64,000 nucleotides of DNA from an uncultured Pelagibacteraceae bacterium (GTDB lineage Bacteria > Pseudomonadota > Alphaproteobacteria > Pelagibacterales > Pelagibacteraceae): NCBI GenBank assembly GCA_902583635.1, contig CACHWJ010000004.1, forward strand, positions 1-64,000. The letters are read 5' to 3'. Below are positions 1 to 7,872 of the stretch, piece after piece. The position numbers and the translations under genes were made by a program. How positions within the stretch are numbered: the stretch's first letter is position 1; the number at the start of each line of letters is the position of its first letter. The notes under the pieces are model-generated. The model was not told the origin of the DNA. It made no database searches and saw only the letters and a list, made by a program, of their open reading frames with translations.

Positions 1-471
1 TCTTGTAACTTCTAAAGTATTTTCTTTTACTTCTATGTTTGATGCAAAAGTTGCTTGTGGCCAATTTAATAAAGCACTTAACATTTGTCCTGTTTGATTG
101 CAGTCATCGTCAATTGCTTGTTTACCCATAAAAACCAAATCTGGTTTTTCTTTTTCAACAATTTTTTGAATAATTTTTGAAACAGCTAAAGGTTCTAAAA
201 CACCCTCCGTCTTTACATGAATTCCTTTATCTGCTCCAACTGCTAAAGCTTTTCTGACAGTTTCTTGAGCTTTTTCTTCTCCAACTGTTATTGCAACGAT
301 CTCTGTTGCTTTACCTGCTTCTTTTATTTTAACCGCTTCCTCAATAGCATTATCATCAGGAGGATTGGTTGACATTTTAACATTATCTGTAACTACTCCT
401 GATCCGTCCTCTTTAACTCTAATTTGAACGTTATAATCAATAACTCTTTTTACAGCGACTAAAATTTTCAT
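1..471 (-). CDS. etfB: Electron transfer flavoprotein beta subunit, N-terminal part (cut by window edge)
   Basis: Small subunit of the electron transfer flavoprotein, which accepts electrons from flavin dehydrogenases and passes them to ETF:quinone oxidoreductase. The visible 157 residues begin MKILVAVKRVIDYNVQIRV and continue through STNPPDDNAIEEAVKIKEAG, the typical start of this family (about 250 residues in full). The ATG overlaps the stop codon of the upstream flavoprotein gene by one base (TAATG), so the two are translationally coupled. That neighbour is an ETF-dependent dehydrogenase type, which makes a direct electron donor/acceptor pair likely. etfA would be expected just beyond the left edge but cannot be seen. 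Confidence 0.93.
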   Translation of the reverse strand, partial: MKILVAVKRVIDYNVQIRVKEDGSGVVTDNVKMSTNPPDDNAIEEAVKIKEAGKATEIVAITVGEEKAQETVRKALAVGADKGIHVKTEGVLEPLAVSKIIQKIVEKEKPDLVFMGKQAIDDDCNQTGQMLSALLNWPQATFASNIEVKENTLEVTR

Positions 472-2903
472 TATGCTCTTAATAAATTGTTTTCTTTATC
501 GTATGGACTTTCATCCAATACAGTAGCCTCATACATTTCTCCCAAGATATCAACTTGTAATTTGTCGCCCACATTTGCAAAATCAGGTTTAACCATTGCT
601 AATGCTATTGATTTATCTAATCTAAAACCAAACTCACCACCTGTTGCTCTTCCAACAACTTTATTGTTTTTGTATATAGGGTTGTTGCCTAGAACATCTG
701 CATCTTTTGTATTATGTACTTCAAGAGTAACTAATTTGTTATCAAATCCCGTCTCTCTCCATTTGTTTAAGGCTTCTAATCCAATAAAATTTCCTTTATT
801 TGGATGAATAAATCTATCCAAACCAGACTCATAAGGTGAGTATTCAATTGATAATTCTGTGCCTACAAGTTTGTATGATTTTTCTAATCTTAAACTATTC
901 ATAGCTCTTATACCAAAAGGTTTTATTCCTAAATCCTTACCTGCATCCATTAATTTATCAAAAATATGATTTTGATATTCAATTGGGTGATGTAATTCCC
1001 AGCCTAGTTCACCTACAAAATTTACTCTCATTGCATTAACTGGAGCATAACCAACATTGACTTTTTTCGCAGTTAACCATTTAAAATTTTCATTTGAAAA
1101 ATCATCTGTAGAAACTTTTTGCATTAAAGCTCTAGCTTTTGGACCAGCTACCACAAGTACACCTGTACTATTAGTTAAGTCTTCAAATATAACTGAGCCA
1201 TCAGTTGGCATCCATTTTTGTATCCAATCATGATCCAATCTCAAATTTGCTCCTGCAGAAACAAGATAATATGAATTTTCTGCCTCTTTCATAATTGTGA
1301 ATTCAGAATGCACACCTCCTTTAGTATTTAAAGCATGACATAAATTTATTCTGCCAATTTTTTTTGGTAGTTTGTTTGCAACTAAAAAATCTAAAAATTC
1401 TTCAGCCTTAGGTCCTCTTATTCTGCATTTGGCAAATGCTGTCATATCTAACAAACCAACATTTTCTTTAACATTTTGACACTCTTTTCTAATTGCATCG
1501 AACCATTTTGATCGTCTAAACGACCAATCATCTTTTTGTTCCATGCCATCAGTTGCAAAAAAGTTTGGTCTTTCCCAACCAAATTTTTGTCCAAAAACTG
1601 CACCCAAATTTTTCATTCTTTCATAACAAGGTGCTGTTCTTAAAGGTCTTGCTGCTGGTCTTTCTTCATCAGGATAGTGAGTGATAAAAACATGACTGTA
1701 CGCTTCCTCATTTTTTGCTTTTAAGTATGATTTAGTTGCGTAATTTCCATAACGTCTTGGTTCAACTCCCAACATATCAATAGTAGGTTCACCATCTACA
1801 ATCCACTCTGCTAATTGCCAACCAGCTCCACCTGCTGCAGTAATTCCAAAACTGTGACCTTCATTAATCCAAAAATTTTTTAATCCCCACGCTGGACCAA
1901 CTATTGGATTTCCGTCAGGTGTGTAACAGATTGCACCATTATAAACTTTTTTTACACCCACTTCTCCAAAAGCAGGCACTCGGTGAATTGCTCCCTCAAT
2001 ATGTGGAGCTAATCTATCAAGATCTTCTTGAAACAATTCGTACTCTGAATTTTTTGATGGACCTTCAACATAACAAGCTGGCGCACCATCTTCATAAGGT
2101 CCTAATATCAATCCACCTGCTTCTTCTCGCATATACCATCGACTATCGCTGTCTCTTAGGACACCCATTTCAGGAAGACCTTCTTTTTTTCTTTTTTGAA
2201 TTTCAGGATGAGGTTCAGTAACAATATATTGATGCTCAACTGGAATTACTGGAATATCTAAACCTACCATCTCACCAGTTTGTCTTGCAAAATTTCCAGA
2301 ACATGAAATTACATGTTCACATTCAATTGAACCTTTATCTGTTTCTACTATCCAGCCATCTTTAGTTTGTTTCATACTTGTTACAGCTGTATTTCTATAA
2401 ATTTCTGCACCTCTATTTCTTGCACCGGTTGCTAGAGCTTGAGTTAAATCAGCAGGCTGAATATAGCCATCTTCTGGGTGTTGTATTGCGCCAACTAAAT
2501 CATCTGTATGACAAAGTGGCCAAATTTTTTTTACTTGTTGAGGAGTTAAAAACTTAACATCCACTCCAATCGTTTTTGCAACGCCAGCATATTGATGATA
2601 CTCATCCATTCTATCTTTTGTACTAGCTAATCGAATATTTGAAACAACACTAAACCCAACATTCTTTCCAGTTTCTTCTTCTAAAGTTTTGTAAAGATTA
2701 ACTGCATATTTATGAAGCTGTCCAACTGAGTAGCTCATATTAAACAAAGGAAGCAAGCCAGCAGCATGCCAAGTAGAACCTGAAGTTAGTTCTTTTCTCT
2801 CCACAAGAACAACATCAGACCAACCTTTTTTTGCCAGGTGATAAAGAGCACTTACCCCAACAACTCCACCCCCAACTACTACAACTTTAGATTTTGTTTT
2901 CAT
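471..2903 (-). CDS. Dimethylglycine/sarcosine dehydrogenase-type FAD and THF enzyme
   Basis: An 810-residue two-part enzyme that should oxidise an N-methyl group of dimethylglycine, sarcosine or a related amine and transfer the carbon to tetrahydrofolate. Residues 7-20 hold the FAD-binding glycine motif (VVVVGGGVVGVSAL). GSTWHAAG with His46 matches the histidine that carries covalent FAD in mammalian dimethylglycine and sarcosine dehydrogenases. The DAO-type oxidase fold runs to about residue 400 and a GcvT-type folate domain fills about 430-810. Length and domain order fit mitochondrial DMGDH/SARDH rather than bacterial SoxA. It is coupled to etfB immediately downstream, as expected for an ETF-linked dehydrogenase. 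The exact substrate cannot be read from the sequence. Confidence 0.88.
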   Translation of the reverse strand: MKTKSKVVVVGGGVVGVSALYHLAKKGWSDVVLVERKELTSGSTWHAAGLLPLFNMSYSVGQLHKYAVNLYKTLEEETGKNVGFSVVSNIRLASTKDRMDEYHQYAGVAKTIGVDVKFLTPQQVKKIWPLCHTDDLVGAIQHPEDGYIQPADLTQALATGARNRGAEIYRNTAVTSMKQTKDGWIVETDKGSIECEHVISCSGNFARQTGEMVGLDIPVIPVEHQYIVTEPHPEIQKRKKEGLPEMGVLRDSDSRWYMREEAGGLILGPYEDGAPACYVEGPSKNSEYELFQEDLDRLAPHIEGAIHRVPAFGEVGVKKVYNGAICYTPDGNPIVGPAWGLKNFWINEGHSFGITAAGGAGWQLAEWIVDGEPTIDMLGVEPRRYGNYATKSYLKAKNEEAYSHVFITHYPDEERPAARPLRTAPCYERMKNLGAVFGQKFGWERPNFFATDGMEQKDDWSFRRSKWFDAIRKECQNVKENVGLLDMTAFAKCRIRGPKAEEFLDFLVANKLPKKIGRINLCHALNTKGGVHSEFTIMKEAENSYYLVSAGANLRLDHDWIQKWMPTDGSVIFEDLTNSTGVLVVAGPKARALMQKVSTDDFSNENFKWLTAKKVNVGYAPVNAMRVNFVGELGWELHHPIEYQNHIFDKLMDAGKDLGIKPFGIRAMNSLRLEKSYKLVGTELSIEYSPYESGLDRFIHPNKGNFIGLEALNKWRETGFDNKLVTLEVHNTKDADVLGNNPIYKNNKVVGRATGGEFGFRLDKSIALAMVKPDFANVGDKLQVDILGEMYEATVLDESPYDKENNLLRA

Positions 2904-2958
2904 TATCAGACTCCTACTAAATTTTTAATTATTACGAAACAAAAATGTAGCTTAATAA

Positions 2959-3420
2959 TCAAATTGAGCTTCCAAGAGGAATTGGGCTTGATACCATTGT
3001 AGTTAACCAACAATCTTTTAATGATCCTTCAGAAGTAAATTTTTCAACCTGCCAATTAAATTTGTGATAAATTTTATTCTTATCAAGTATAATTACCTCA
3101 AATTGAGCCGATTTATTACTAATTCTAACCTCAGTAATTGTATGACTTAAATGATCAATCATCATTTGATAAGAGGCACCTTTAATCATCCTTTTAAAAT
3201 TATTTAAAGGCCCAGTGACTTTCTTATTGTTGGGGTGTGCAAAATTCCATGTTTGCTCAATACCACTATCCTTATATTCAAGATCATTTTGCTGCAATCC
3301 ACTTAGTTGAATTTTTACTACTTCTTTTGGAGCAATAGAACTATTTGGATTAAGTAATTCAGCATTTGAAAAAGAGATAGTTGCTAATAGCAAGATTAGT
3401 ATTTTAAAAATATTTCTCAT
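2959..3420 (-). CDS. Exported protein, DUF4864-like
   Basis: A 153-residue protein with a clear signal peptide (MRNIFKILILLLATISFSNA, cleavage after about residue 20). The mature part contains a pattern typical of DUF4864 proteins: a short helix ending KIQLSGLQQND, then IEQTWNFAHPNNKKVTGP and a segment around FKRMIKGASYQMMIDH. No catalytic motif is visible and the function is unknown. It lies 55 b upstream of the dehydrogenase and 12 b downstream of the carrier gene, so it may be co-transcribed with either. The family assignment rests on recalled motif resemblance only. Confidence 0.6.
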   Translation of the reverse strand: MRNIFKILILLLATISFSNAELLNPNSSIAPKEVVKIQLSGLQQNDLEYKDSGIEQTWNFAHPNNKKVTGPLNNFKRMIKGASYQMMIDHLSHTITEVRISNKSAQFEVIILDKNKIYHKFNWQVEKFTSEGSLKDCWLTTMVSSPIPLGSSI

Positions 3421-3432
3421 TTTAAAAAAAGT

Positions 3433-5043
3433 TTATTCTGACGTTTTGTATTTACTATTATTTACAATAAATACAAAAAATATTGGAAGAATTAATGTCA
3501 AAAGTGTCACAACAATTAATAAAATCCCAAGTTCAGAATAATCAGCTGTTGTTTGAATTTCACCGCTTACTTTATCTTTAACTTCTCTGGTAACTGTAAA
3601 TATTTCATTTAAATATTTCGTTCCTAAAGCACTTGCTGACAATGCAAGGTTAGTAAATGAGGCAAAAACTGCAAAAAAAGTTGCCTTTAAATGAGATGGG
3701 GCATTTTTTGCTATCCAGGCAAGTAATGGAATCATTGATACTTGTCCTAAAGGAGATTCAATAGCGGTATTAATTAAAGCAATAAACTTAGCATCAACAA
3801 CTCCTCCTGTTAATGAAGATGTCCAATTATGAAAACCATAGTACATTCCAACGCTTGGTAAAAATAAAATCGCACCTGCAATACTTAAAACAACAATTAT
3901 TTTAGCAATTGAATTCTTTGCCATAAATGGTCTTAACAATACAATTCCTGCTAAAGTTAAAATTGATGCCAGTAATGATAAAATTGAAAAAAACTGTTCA
4001 TTAAATCCAAGCTCATCAATTTCAAACCATGTCAATCCTGGTCCAGGTCCAGGCATAGCTCTAAATATAAATATAATTACTGCTGTACCTACAATAGTTA
4101 ACCTTAATTCCTGAGGTAGTTCTTTAATCAGTTTAAACATTAAAAATAAAATAATTATTACTGAGCCTATAAAAACAATCTCTTGTGCAAATGGGACGTT
4201 AAAAGATCCTACCGAGAGTGTGAAAATAACAAAAACTAAGCTACCACCTAAAATCCACCAGTTTATCTCAGTTTTTTCATTTCCTCTATCTTCCTTAAAT
4301 TCTAATCCTTGAGATTTTAAAATATTTATTTTTTTTTGTCGTAAATAATTTGCTAAAATTACACCAAAGATCGAAACCAGAGGTATTACAAGAGCGTATA
4401 AATAAATTGTTCCATATAAATTTATTTTTTCAGATTGCTCTAAACTTTCAACATCTCTAAATAAAATTACATTTACTAATGCTACAAGAACTGTTCCACC
4501 TATAATTGCAAAACGACCAAGAGTTTGCATTGTAGTATGCATTATTTTTACTTGATCTTTGCTGTAATCTATTCCCTGTTCATCTGATAAAGGAACTGCT
4601 TCAACAGTCATAGCATCTGCAACTACATCCTGAACGACATATCCAACTGGAGCTAAAATGACACTAATAACAAACCAAGTTTCAACAGAAAATATTTCTG
4701 ACATGGTTTCTGTATGAATAATTAGTCCAAACATTATTAATAGACTTAATGCTATTAGTGATGCACCAAGATAGACCATATAATTTTTTCTTTCCCAAAT
4801 GAGATCAACAAGATGGCCTAAAGGCATTTTTAATGCCCAAGGTATCCCTGCCCAAAATCCAAGTCCTGCAAGAAATGCTGCTGATAAATTTAAATAATCT
4901 TTAACAAAGAAAGTTCCAACAATTCCAGTTAAACCCGAAATACCAGCAGCCATATAAACCATTAATGGCGGAAGATAAGTCCATTTAAACTGACGACCTA
5001 AATCTAAAAAAGTGCTATCTAAAAATTTTAATACTTTGTTCAT
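3433..5043 (-). CDS. MFS-type carrier, folate/biopterin transporter-like
   Basis: A 536-residue integral membrane protein with about 12-14 hydrophobic segments. The N-terminal part (YLPPLMVYMAAGISGLTGIV, then FWAGIPWALKMPLGHLVDLI) resembles the BT1/folate-biopterin branch of the major facilitator superfamily, where a loop motif of the GHLVDLIWERK kind follows TM2. A charged cytoplasmic stretch near residues 235-255 (ILKSQGLEFKEDRGNEKTE) separates two halves. Its ATG overlaps the stop of the upstream CoA-binding gene by one base (TAATG), indicating an operon. Folate or pterin as substrate would suit the many THF enzymes here, but that is inference; the substrate is not determinable. Confidence 0.7.
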   Translation of the reverse strand: MNKVLKFLDSTFLDLGRQFKWTYLPPLMVYMAAGISGLTGIVGTFFVKDYLNLSAAFLAGLGFWAGIPWALKMPLGHLVDLIWERKNYMVYLGASLIALSLLIMFGLIIHTETMSEIFSVETWFVISVILAPVGYVVQDVVADAMTVEAVPLSDEQGIDYSKDQVKIMHTTMQTLGRFAIIGGTVLVALVNVILFRDVESLEQSEKINLYGTIYLYALVIPLVSIFGVILANYLRQKKINILKSQGLEFKEDRGNEKTEINWWILGGSLVFVIFTLSVGSFNVPFAQEIVFIGSVIIILFLMFKLIKELPQELRLTIVGTAVIIFIFRAMPGPGPGLTWFEIDELGFNEQFFSILSLLASILTLAGIVLLRPFMAKNSIAKIIVVLSIAGAILFLPSVGMYYGFHNWTSSLTGGVVDAKFIALINTAIESPLGQVSMIPLLAWIAKNAPSHLKATFFAVFASFTNLALSASALGTKYLNEIFTVTREVKDKVSGEIQTTADYSELGILLIVVTLLTLILPIFFVFIVNNSKYKTSE

Positions 5044-5477
5044 TAGTCACTAAGAACTGGAAAGGCTTGTCTTACTTTTAAGAAATGTTTTTGATATTCC
5101 ATTTTGGTACATTTATTTTCAACATATCCTATATGATTTTTTTCAACTAACTCTTTTGCATTTTCGTCACGTATTCCAAGTTGCAACCATAAAACTTTGG
5201 CGCCAATTTTCACGGTGTCCTCTGCAATTGCCATTACTTCTCTGGAAGGTCTAAATACATCAACAATATCTATATTTTTTTTTATATCTGTTATTTTAGC
5301 ATATACCTCTTCGCCCAAAATTTTTTGACCTTTGGCAGATGGGTTAACTGGAAATACTTTATAACCATATTTCTGCATGTACTTCATTACTATAGTTGAA
5401 GGTTTAGTTTGATCATTGCTAACTCCTATCATGGCAATATTTTTGTATTTTGAGAGAATATCTTTGATTTGACTCAT
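5043..5477 (-). CDS. CoA-binding domain protein, YccU type
   Basis: A 144-residue single-domain Rossmann-fold protein of the CoA_binding_2 family. Visible features are the nucleotide-binding turn in YKNIAMIGVSNDQTKPS (about residues 11-27), the conserved GYKVFPVNPSAKGQKILGE and DIVDVFRPS, and a C-terminal ENKCTKMEYQKH in which the cysteine is usual for the family. Its biochemical role is not established in bacteria; binding of CoA or a thioester is inferred from the family. It overlaps the carrier gene downstream by one base and lies 2 b from the small membrane protein upstream. Confidence 0.88.
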   Translation of the reverse strand: MSQIKDILSKYKNIAMIGVSNDQTKPSTIVMKYMQKYGYKVFPVNPSAKGQKILGEEVYAKITDIKKNIDIVDVFRPSREVMAIAEDTVKIGAKVLWLQLGIRDENAKELVEKNHIGYVENKCTKMEYQKHFLKVRQAFPVLSD

Positions 5478-5479
5478 AA

Positions 5480-5677
5480 TTATTTATTACTTTTAATTTG
5501 TTCCTCACAAAATTTCTTTGCCTCTTCTAAATCAGTAATTTTAGTATCAGACAATTTTTGGCTCGCAGCTAGACACGCATCCACAGCTCTTTTAGTGTTA
5601 TAATCATTAAAATTAAAAACTAAGAACATTCCAAAAATAATTAAAATAATGATAAAAAAATTTTTTTTATTTATCAT
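5480..5677 (-). CDS. Small membrane-anchored protein
   Basis: A 65-residue protein not recognised. Residues 5-24 (KNFFIIILIIFGMFLVFNFN) form one hydrophobic segment, either an uncleaved signal anchor or a signal peptide, followed by a short charged domain with two cysteines (DACLAASQKL and KFCEEQIK) that could form a disulfide in the periplasm. Its ATG overlaps the stop of the crotonase gene by one base (TAATG) and its own stop is 2 b from the CoA-binding gene, which supports it as a real operon member. Function unknown. Confidence 0.6.
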   Translation of the reverse strand: MINKKNFFIIILIIFGMFLVFNFNDYNTKRAVDACLAASQKLSDTKITDLEEAKKFCEEQIKSNK

Positions 5678-6456
5678 TACTTATTTTTCCAGACAGGCTT
5701 TCTTTTTTCTAAAAAAGCTGAAATACCCTCTTTTGCATCCATTGCCATCATGTTAACGGTCATCATTTTACTTGTGTGTGCATATGCTTTTCTTAAAGGC
5801 ATCTCTAATTGTTTGTAAAAAGTTTGTTTACCTATCTTTATTGTTAAATTAGATTTGGATGCTATTTTTTTAGCGATACTAAGTACTTCTCTCTTTATTT
5901 TTTGTTTTGAGAAGCAGTCATTTATTAATCCTATTTCTTTTGCATAATTTGCTTTTATTGGCTCACCAGTTAACAACATTTTCATCATAGGCTTCCGATT
6001 AATTTTCCTACTTACAGCGACCATAGGTGTGCTGCAAAATAATCCAATATTTACTCCTGGAGTTGCAAATAAAGCATCTTTTGTACTATACGCTAAATCG
6101 CAACTTGCAACTAGTTGACAACCAGCTGCAAAAGCAGCACCGTGGACTTTTGCTATTACAGGTTTTCTACCTTCTACAATTTGAAGCATAACTTTTGAGC
6201 AAAGATTAAAAAGTTTTTGATATCTATCTCTTTTTTTTAATCCTCTTACCTCTTTTAAATTATGACCTGCACTAAACCCTTTGCCTGCGCCTTCTATTAT
6301 TATAACTTTAACTTTATTGTCAGCATCTAATTTTTTTAATGCTTTTAATAAGTCGATAAGATTTTTAAATGATAATGAATTATATGTTTTTGGTTCATTA
6401 AGTATTATTGACGAAATTTCACTGTTAATTTTTATAATTTTAATATTATTAGTCAT
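5677..6456 (-). CDS. Crotonase-fold protein, ECHDC3-like, without the hydratase glutamates
   Basis: A 259-residue crotonase superfamily protein. The oxyanion-hole regions are present (GKGFSAGHNLKEV near residues 58-70 and KVHGAAFAAGCQLVASCDLA near 103-122). In classical enoyl-CoA hydratase the two catalytic glutamates lie in GGGCEL and QPEILLG; here the aligned residues are Gln114 and Gly134, so ordinary hydration of enoyl-CoA is doubtful. The segment FATPGVNIGLFCSTP closely resembles eukaryotic ECHDC3, whose activity is not well defined. It overlaps the next small gene by one base and follows the nucleotidyltransferase gene by 5 b, so it is part of the same long minus-strand operon. Confidence 0.85.
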   Translation of the reverse strand: MTNNIKIIKINSEISSIILNEPKTYNSLSFKNLIDLLKALKKLDADNKVKVIIIEGAGKGFSAGHNLKEVRGLKKRDRYQKLFNLCSKVMLQIVEGRKPVIAKVHGAAFAAGCQLVASCDLAYSTKDALFATPGVNIGLFCSTPMVAVSRKINRKPMMKMLLTGEPIKANYAKEIGLINDCFSKQKIKREVLSIAKKIASKSNLTIKIGKQTFYKQLEMPLRKAYAHTSKMMTVNMMAMDAKEGISAFLEKRKPVWKNK

Positions 6457-6461
6457 TATAG

Positions 6462-6836
6462 CTATTTTAGTTTGCCCTCTTCTCTCATTTTGGCTCTAAT
6501 TTTTGTAGCTGAAATTTTTTGTGTTTCTTCATCCAATACTATTTCCTCCATTTTATATCCAACTCCTCTGCCATAACAAATATTGGTAATATTTGGCACT
6601 ACCATAATTTTAAACCTACCTTCAAATTCTGGGTTTAATCTATCTTCTATATTTTTTTTTACTGTATCAAAATCAAATGGATTATCATCTACACCCTGCA
6701 CATCTCTTATTTGAATACAAACTTGACCTGTTTTTTTAATAATTTCTTTAAATAAAGTATAATGACCATCATGAAATGGCTGCCATCTACCAAGCATTTG
6801 TGCTGTTGGTTTTTTATTATCCCATTGATATTTCAT
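6462..6836 (-). CDS. Small nucleotidyltransferase of the cytidylyltransferase-like (HxGH) superfamily
   Basis: A 124-residue protein with the two signatures of the NMN adenylyltransferase/cytidylyltransferase superfamily: GRWQPFHDGH (His22 and His25 form the HxGH) and ISATKIR at residues 108-114. It therefore probably transfers a nucleotidyl group from ATP or CTP to a phosphorylated acceptor. It is shorter than NadD or NadM (about 170-210 residues). It overlaps the P-loop kinase gene upstream by four bases (ATGA), so the two are coupled: the kinase may make the phosphorylated acceptor. The acceptor is unknown. Confidence 0.78.
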   Translation of the reverse strand: MKYQWDNKKPTAQMLGRWQPFHDGHYTLFKEIIKKTGQVCIQIRDVQGVDDNPFDFDTVKKNIEDRLNPEFEGRFKIMVVPNITNICYGRGVGYKMEEIVLDEETQKISATKIRAKMREEGKLK

Positions 6837-7243
6837 TTTTTGATCTCCTTAACGATTTTTAAAGCCCAATTCTTAGCATCTTGAGTAGTAACATGGTAAT
6901 TAAATGTTTTTGGCTTTACAAACATTTGATTTGTATCATCAAAACGTCCTTCTTTAATTGTATCTACCCAAATTATGAAATCTGCCGGGAATAAGCTTCT
7001 CGCCTCTGGAGTGGGTGCTATGAAATCAGCAATAACATAATGACCATCACTCTTTAACTTGAGGGCAAACTCAGCCATTCTTTTTGCTTGTCTAATCCTT
7101 CCTTCTTTTGAGAAATCCCAATCATCTGCTGCTTTTCTAACTTCGTCAGCATTTAATCTTTTAGCGTTTAAATACGGTGCTATTTCATTTGCTAAAGTTG
7201 TTTTACCTGCACCAGGTAATCCCATTACCAAAATTATTTTCAT
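6833..7243 (-). CDS. P-loop kinase, adenylylsulfate kinase-like
   Basis: A 136-residue single-domain kinase. The Walker A loop is MGLPGAGKTT (Lys14), followed by RLNADEVRK and by IRQAKRMAEFALKLKSDGHY, which resemble the substrate and lid regions of APS kinase (CysC), and VIADFIAPTPEARSLF, close to the CysC segment after strand 3. It is much shorter than CysC (about 200 residues). It sits between a nucleotidyltransferase and a methyltransferase, with 4-base overlaps on both sides, and no other sulfate-assimilation gene is near. A role other than APS phosphorylation, acting on a small metabolite, is more likely. Confidence 0.75.
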   Translation of the reverse strand: MKIILVMGLPGAGKTTLANEIAPYLNAKRLNADEVRKAADDWDFSKEGRIRQAKRMAEFALKLKSDGHYVIADFIAPTPEARSLFPADFIIWVDTIKEGRFDDTNQMFVKPKTFNYHVTTQDAKNWALKIVKEIKK

Positions 7244-7866
7244 TTTACCTTATATAATCCTAGCCAAGCATTTACATCTTTACTTGCTATATAATCAGAT
7301 TTAAAAAATTCAATCTCTGACCATTTGTTGTTTGCTTTTAAATCTAAAATTTTTTTATCAAAACCATAGTCTTTATAAATTCCTTCGTTAATTGTAAAAC
7401 AAATTAAACCACCAGGTTTTGTAATTCTTACAAACTCATCTAACGCATCAGATTTCACGTGTCCAAACGTAAAAGTTCCAACACACATAACACTATCATA
7501 AAGATTATCACTTAATTCAATACGTTTGTTTAAATCAATCTTAAATAATTTTTGATATAAATTTTTTGGCACTGTGTCTAATAACTTTTGTGAAAGATCA
7601 GCACCATGAAAGTTTTCATAACCAAATTTTCTAAGTTGTAGTCCTACTAATCCAGTTCCACATCCTGCATCGAAAAAAAGTGTATCTTTATTAACTAGAT
7701 ATTTTTTTATTACCTCAACAGTTTCTTTAGGACCTGTATAGTTCCATTCAAGCATATCTCTATTATATTTATCTTCTTCTCCCCACTCATCGTAATACCT
7801 CATTACTTCTTCTGTAGTCTTGAGTTTGTAAATTGGAACTTTATTACCCACATCTTTTAGTGCCAT
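7240..7866 (-). CDS. SAM-dependent methyltransferase
   Basis: A 208-residue class I methyltransferase. Motif I is FFDAGCGTGLVG (residues 64-75), followed by NFHGADLSQKLLD (motif II acidic region) and SVMCVGTFTFGHV and RITKPGGLICFTI (motifs IV-VI). The N-terminus carries a helical segment (TTEEVMRYYDEWGEEDKYNRD) similar to Williams-Beuren-type methyltransferases. It overlaps the kinase gene by four bases and starts 6 b after the Rieske gene stop, so all are likely on one transcript. Substrate unknown; a small-molecule substrate is the simplest reading. Confidence 0.85.
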   Translation of the reverse strand: MALKDVGNKVPIYKLKTTEEVMRYYDEWGEEDKYNRDMLEWNYTGPKETVEVIKKYLVNKDTLFFDAGCGTGLVGLQLRKFGYENFHGADLSQKLLDTVPKNLYQKLFKIDLNKRIELSDNLYDSVMCVGTFTFGHVKSDALDEFVRITKPGGLICFTINEGIYKDYGFDKKILDLKANNKWSEIEFFKSDYIASKDVNAWLGLYKVK

Positions 7867-7872
7867 AAAATT

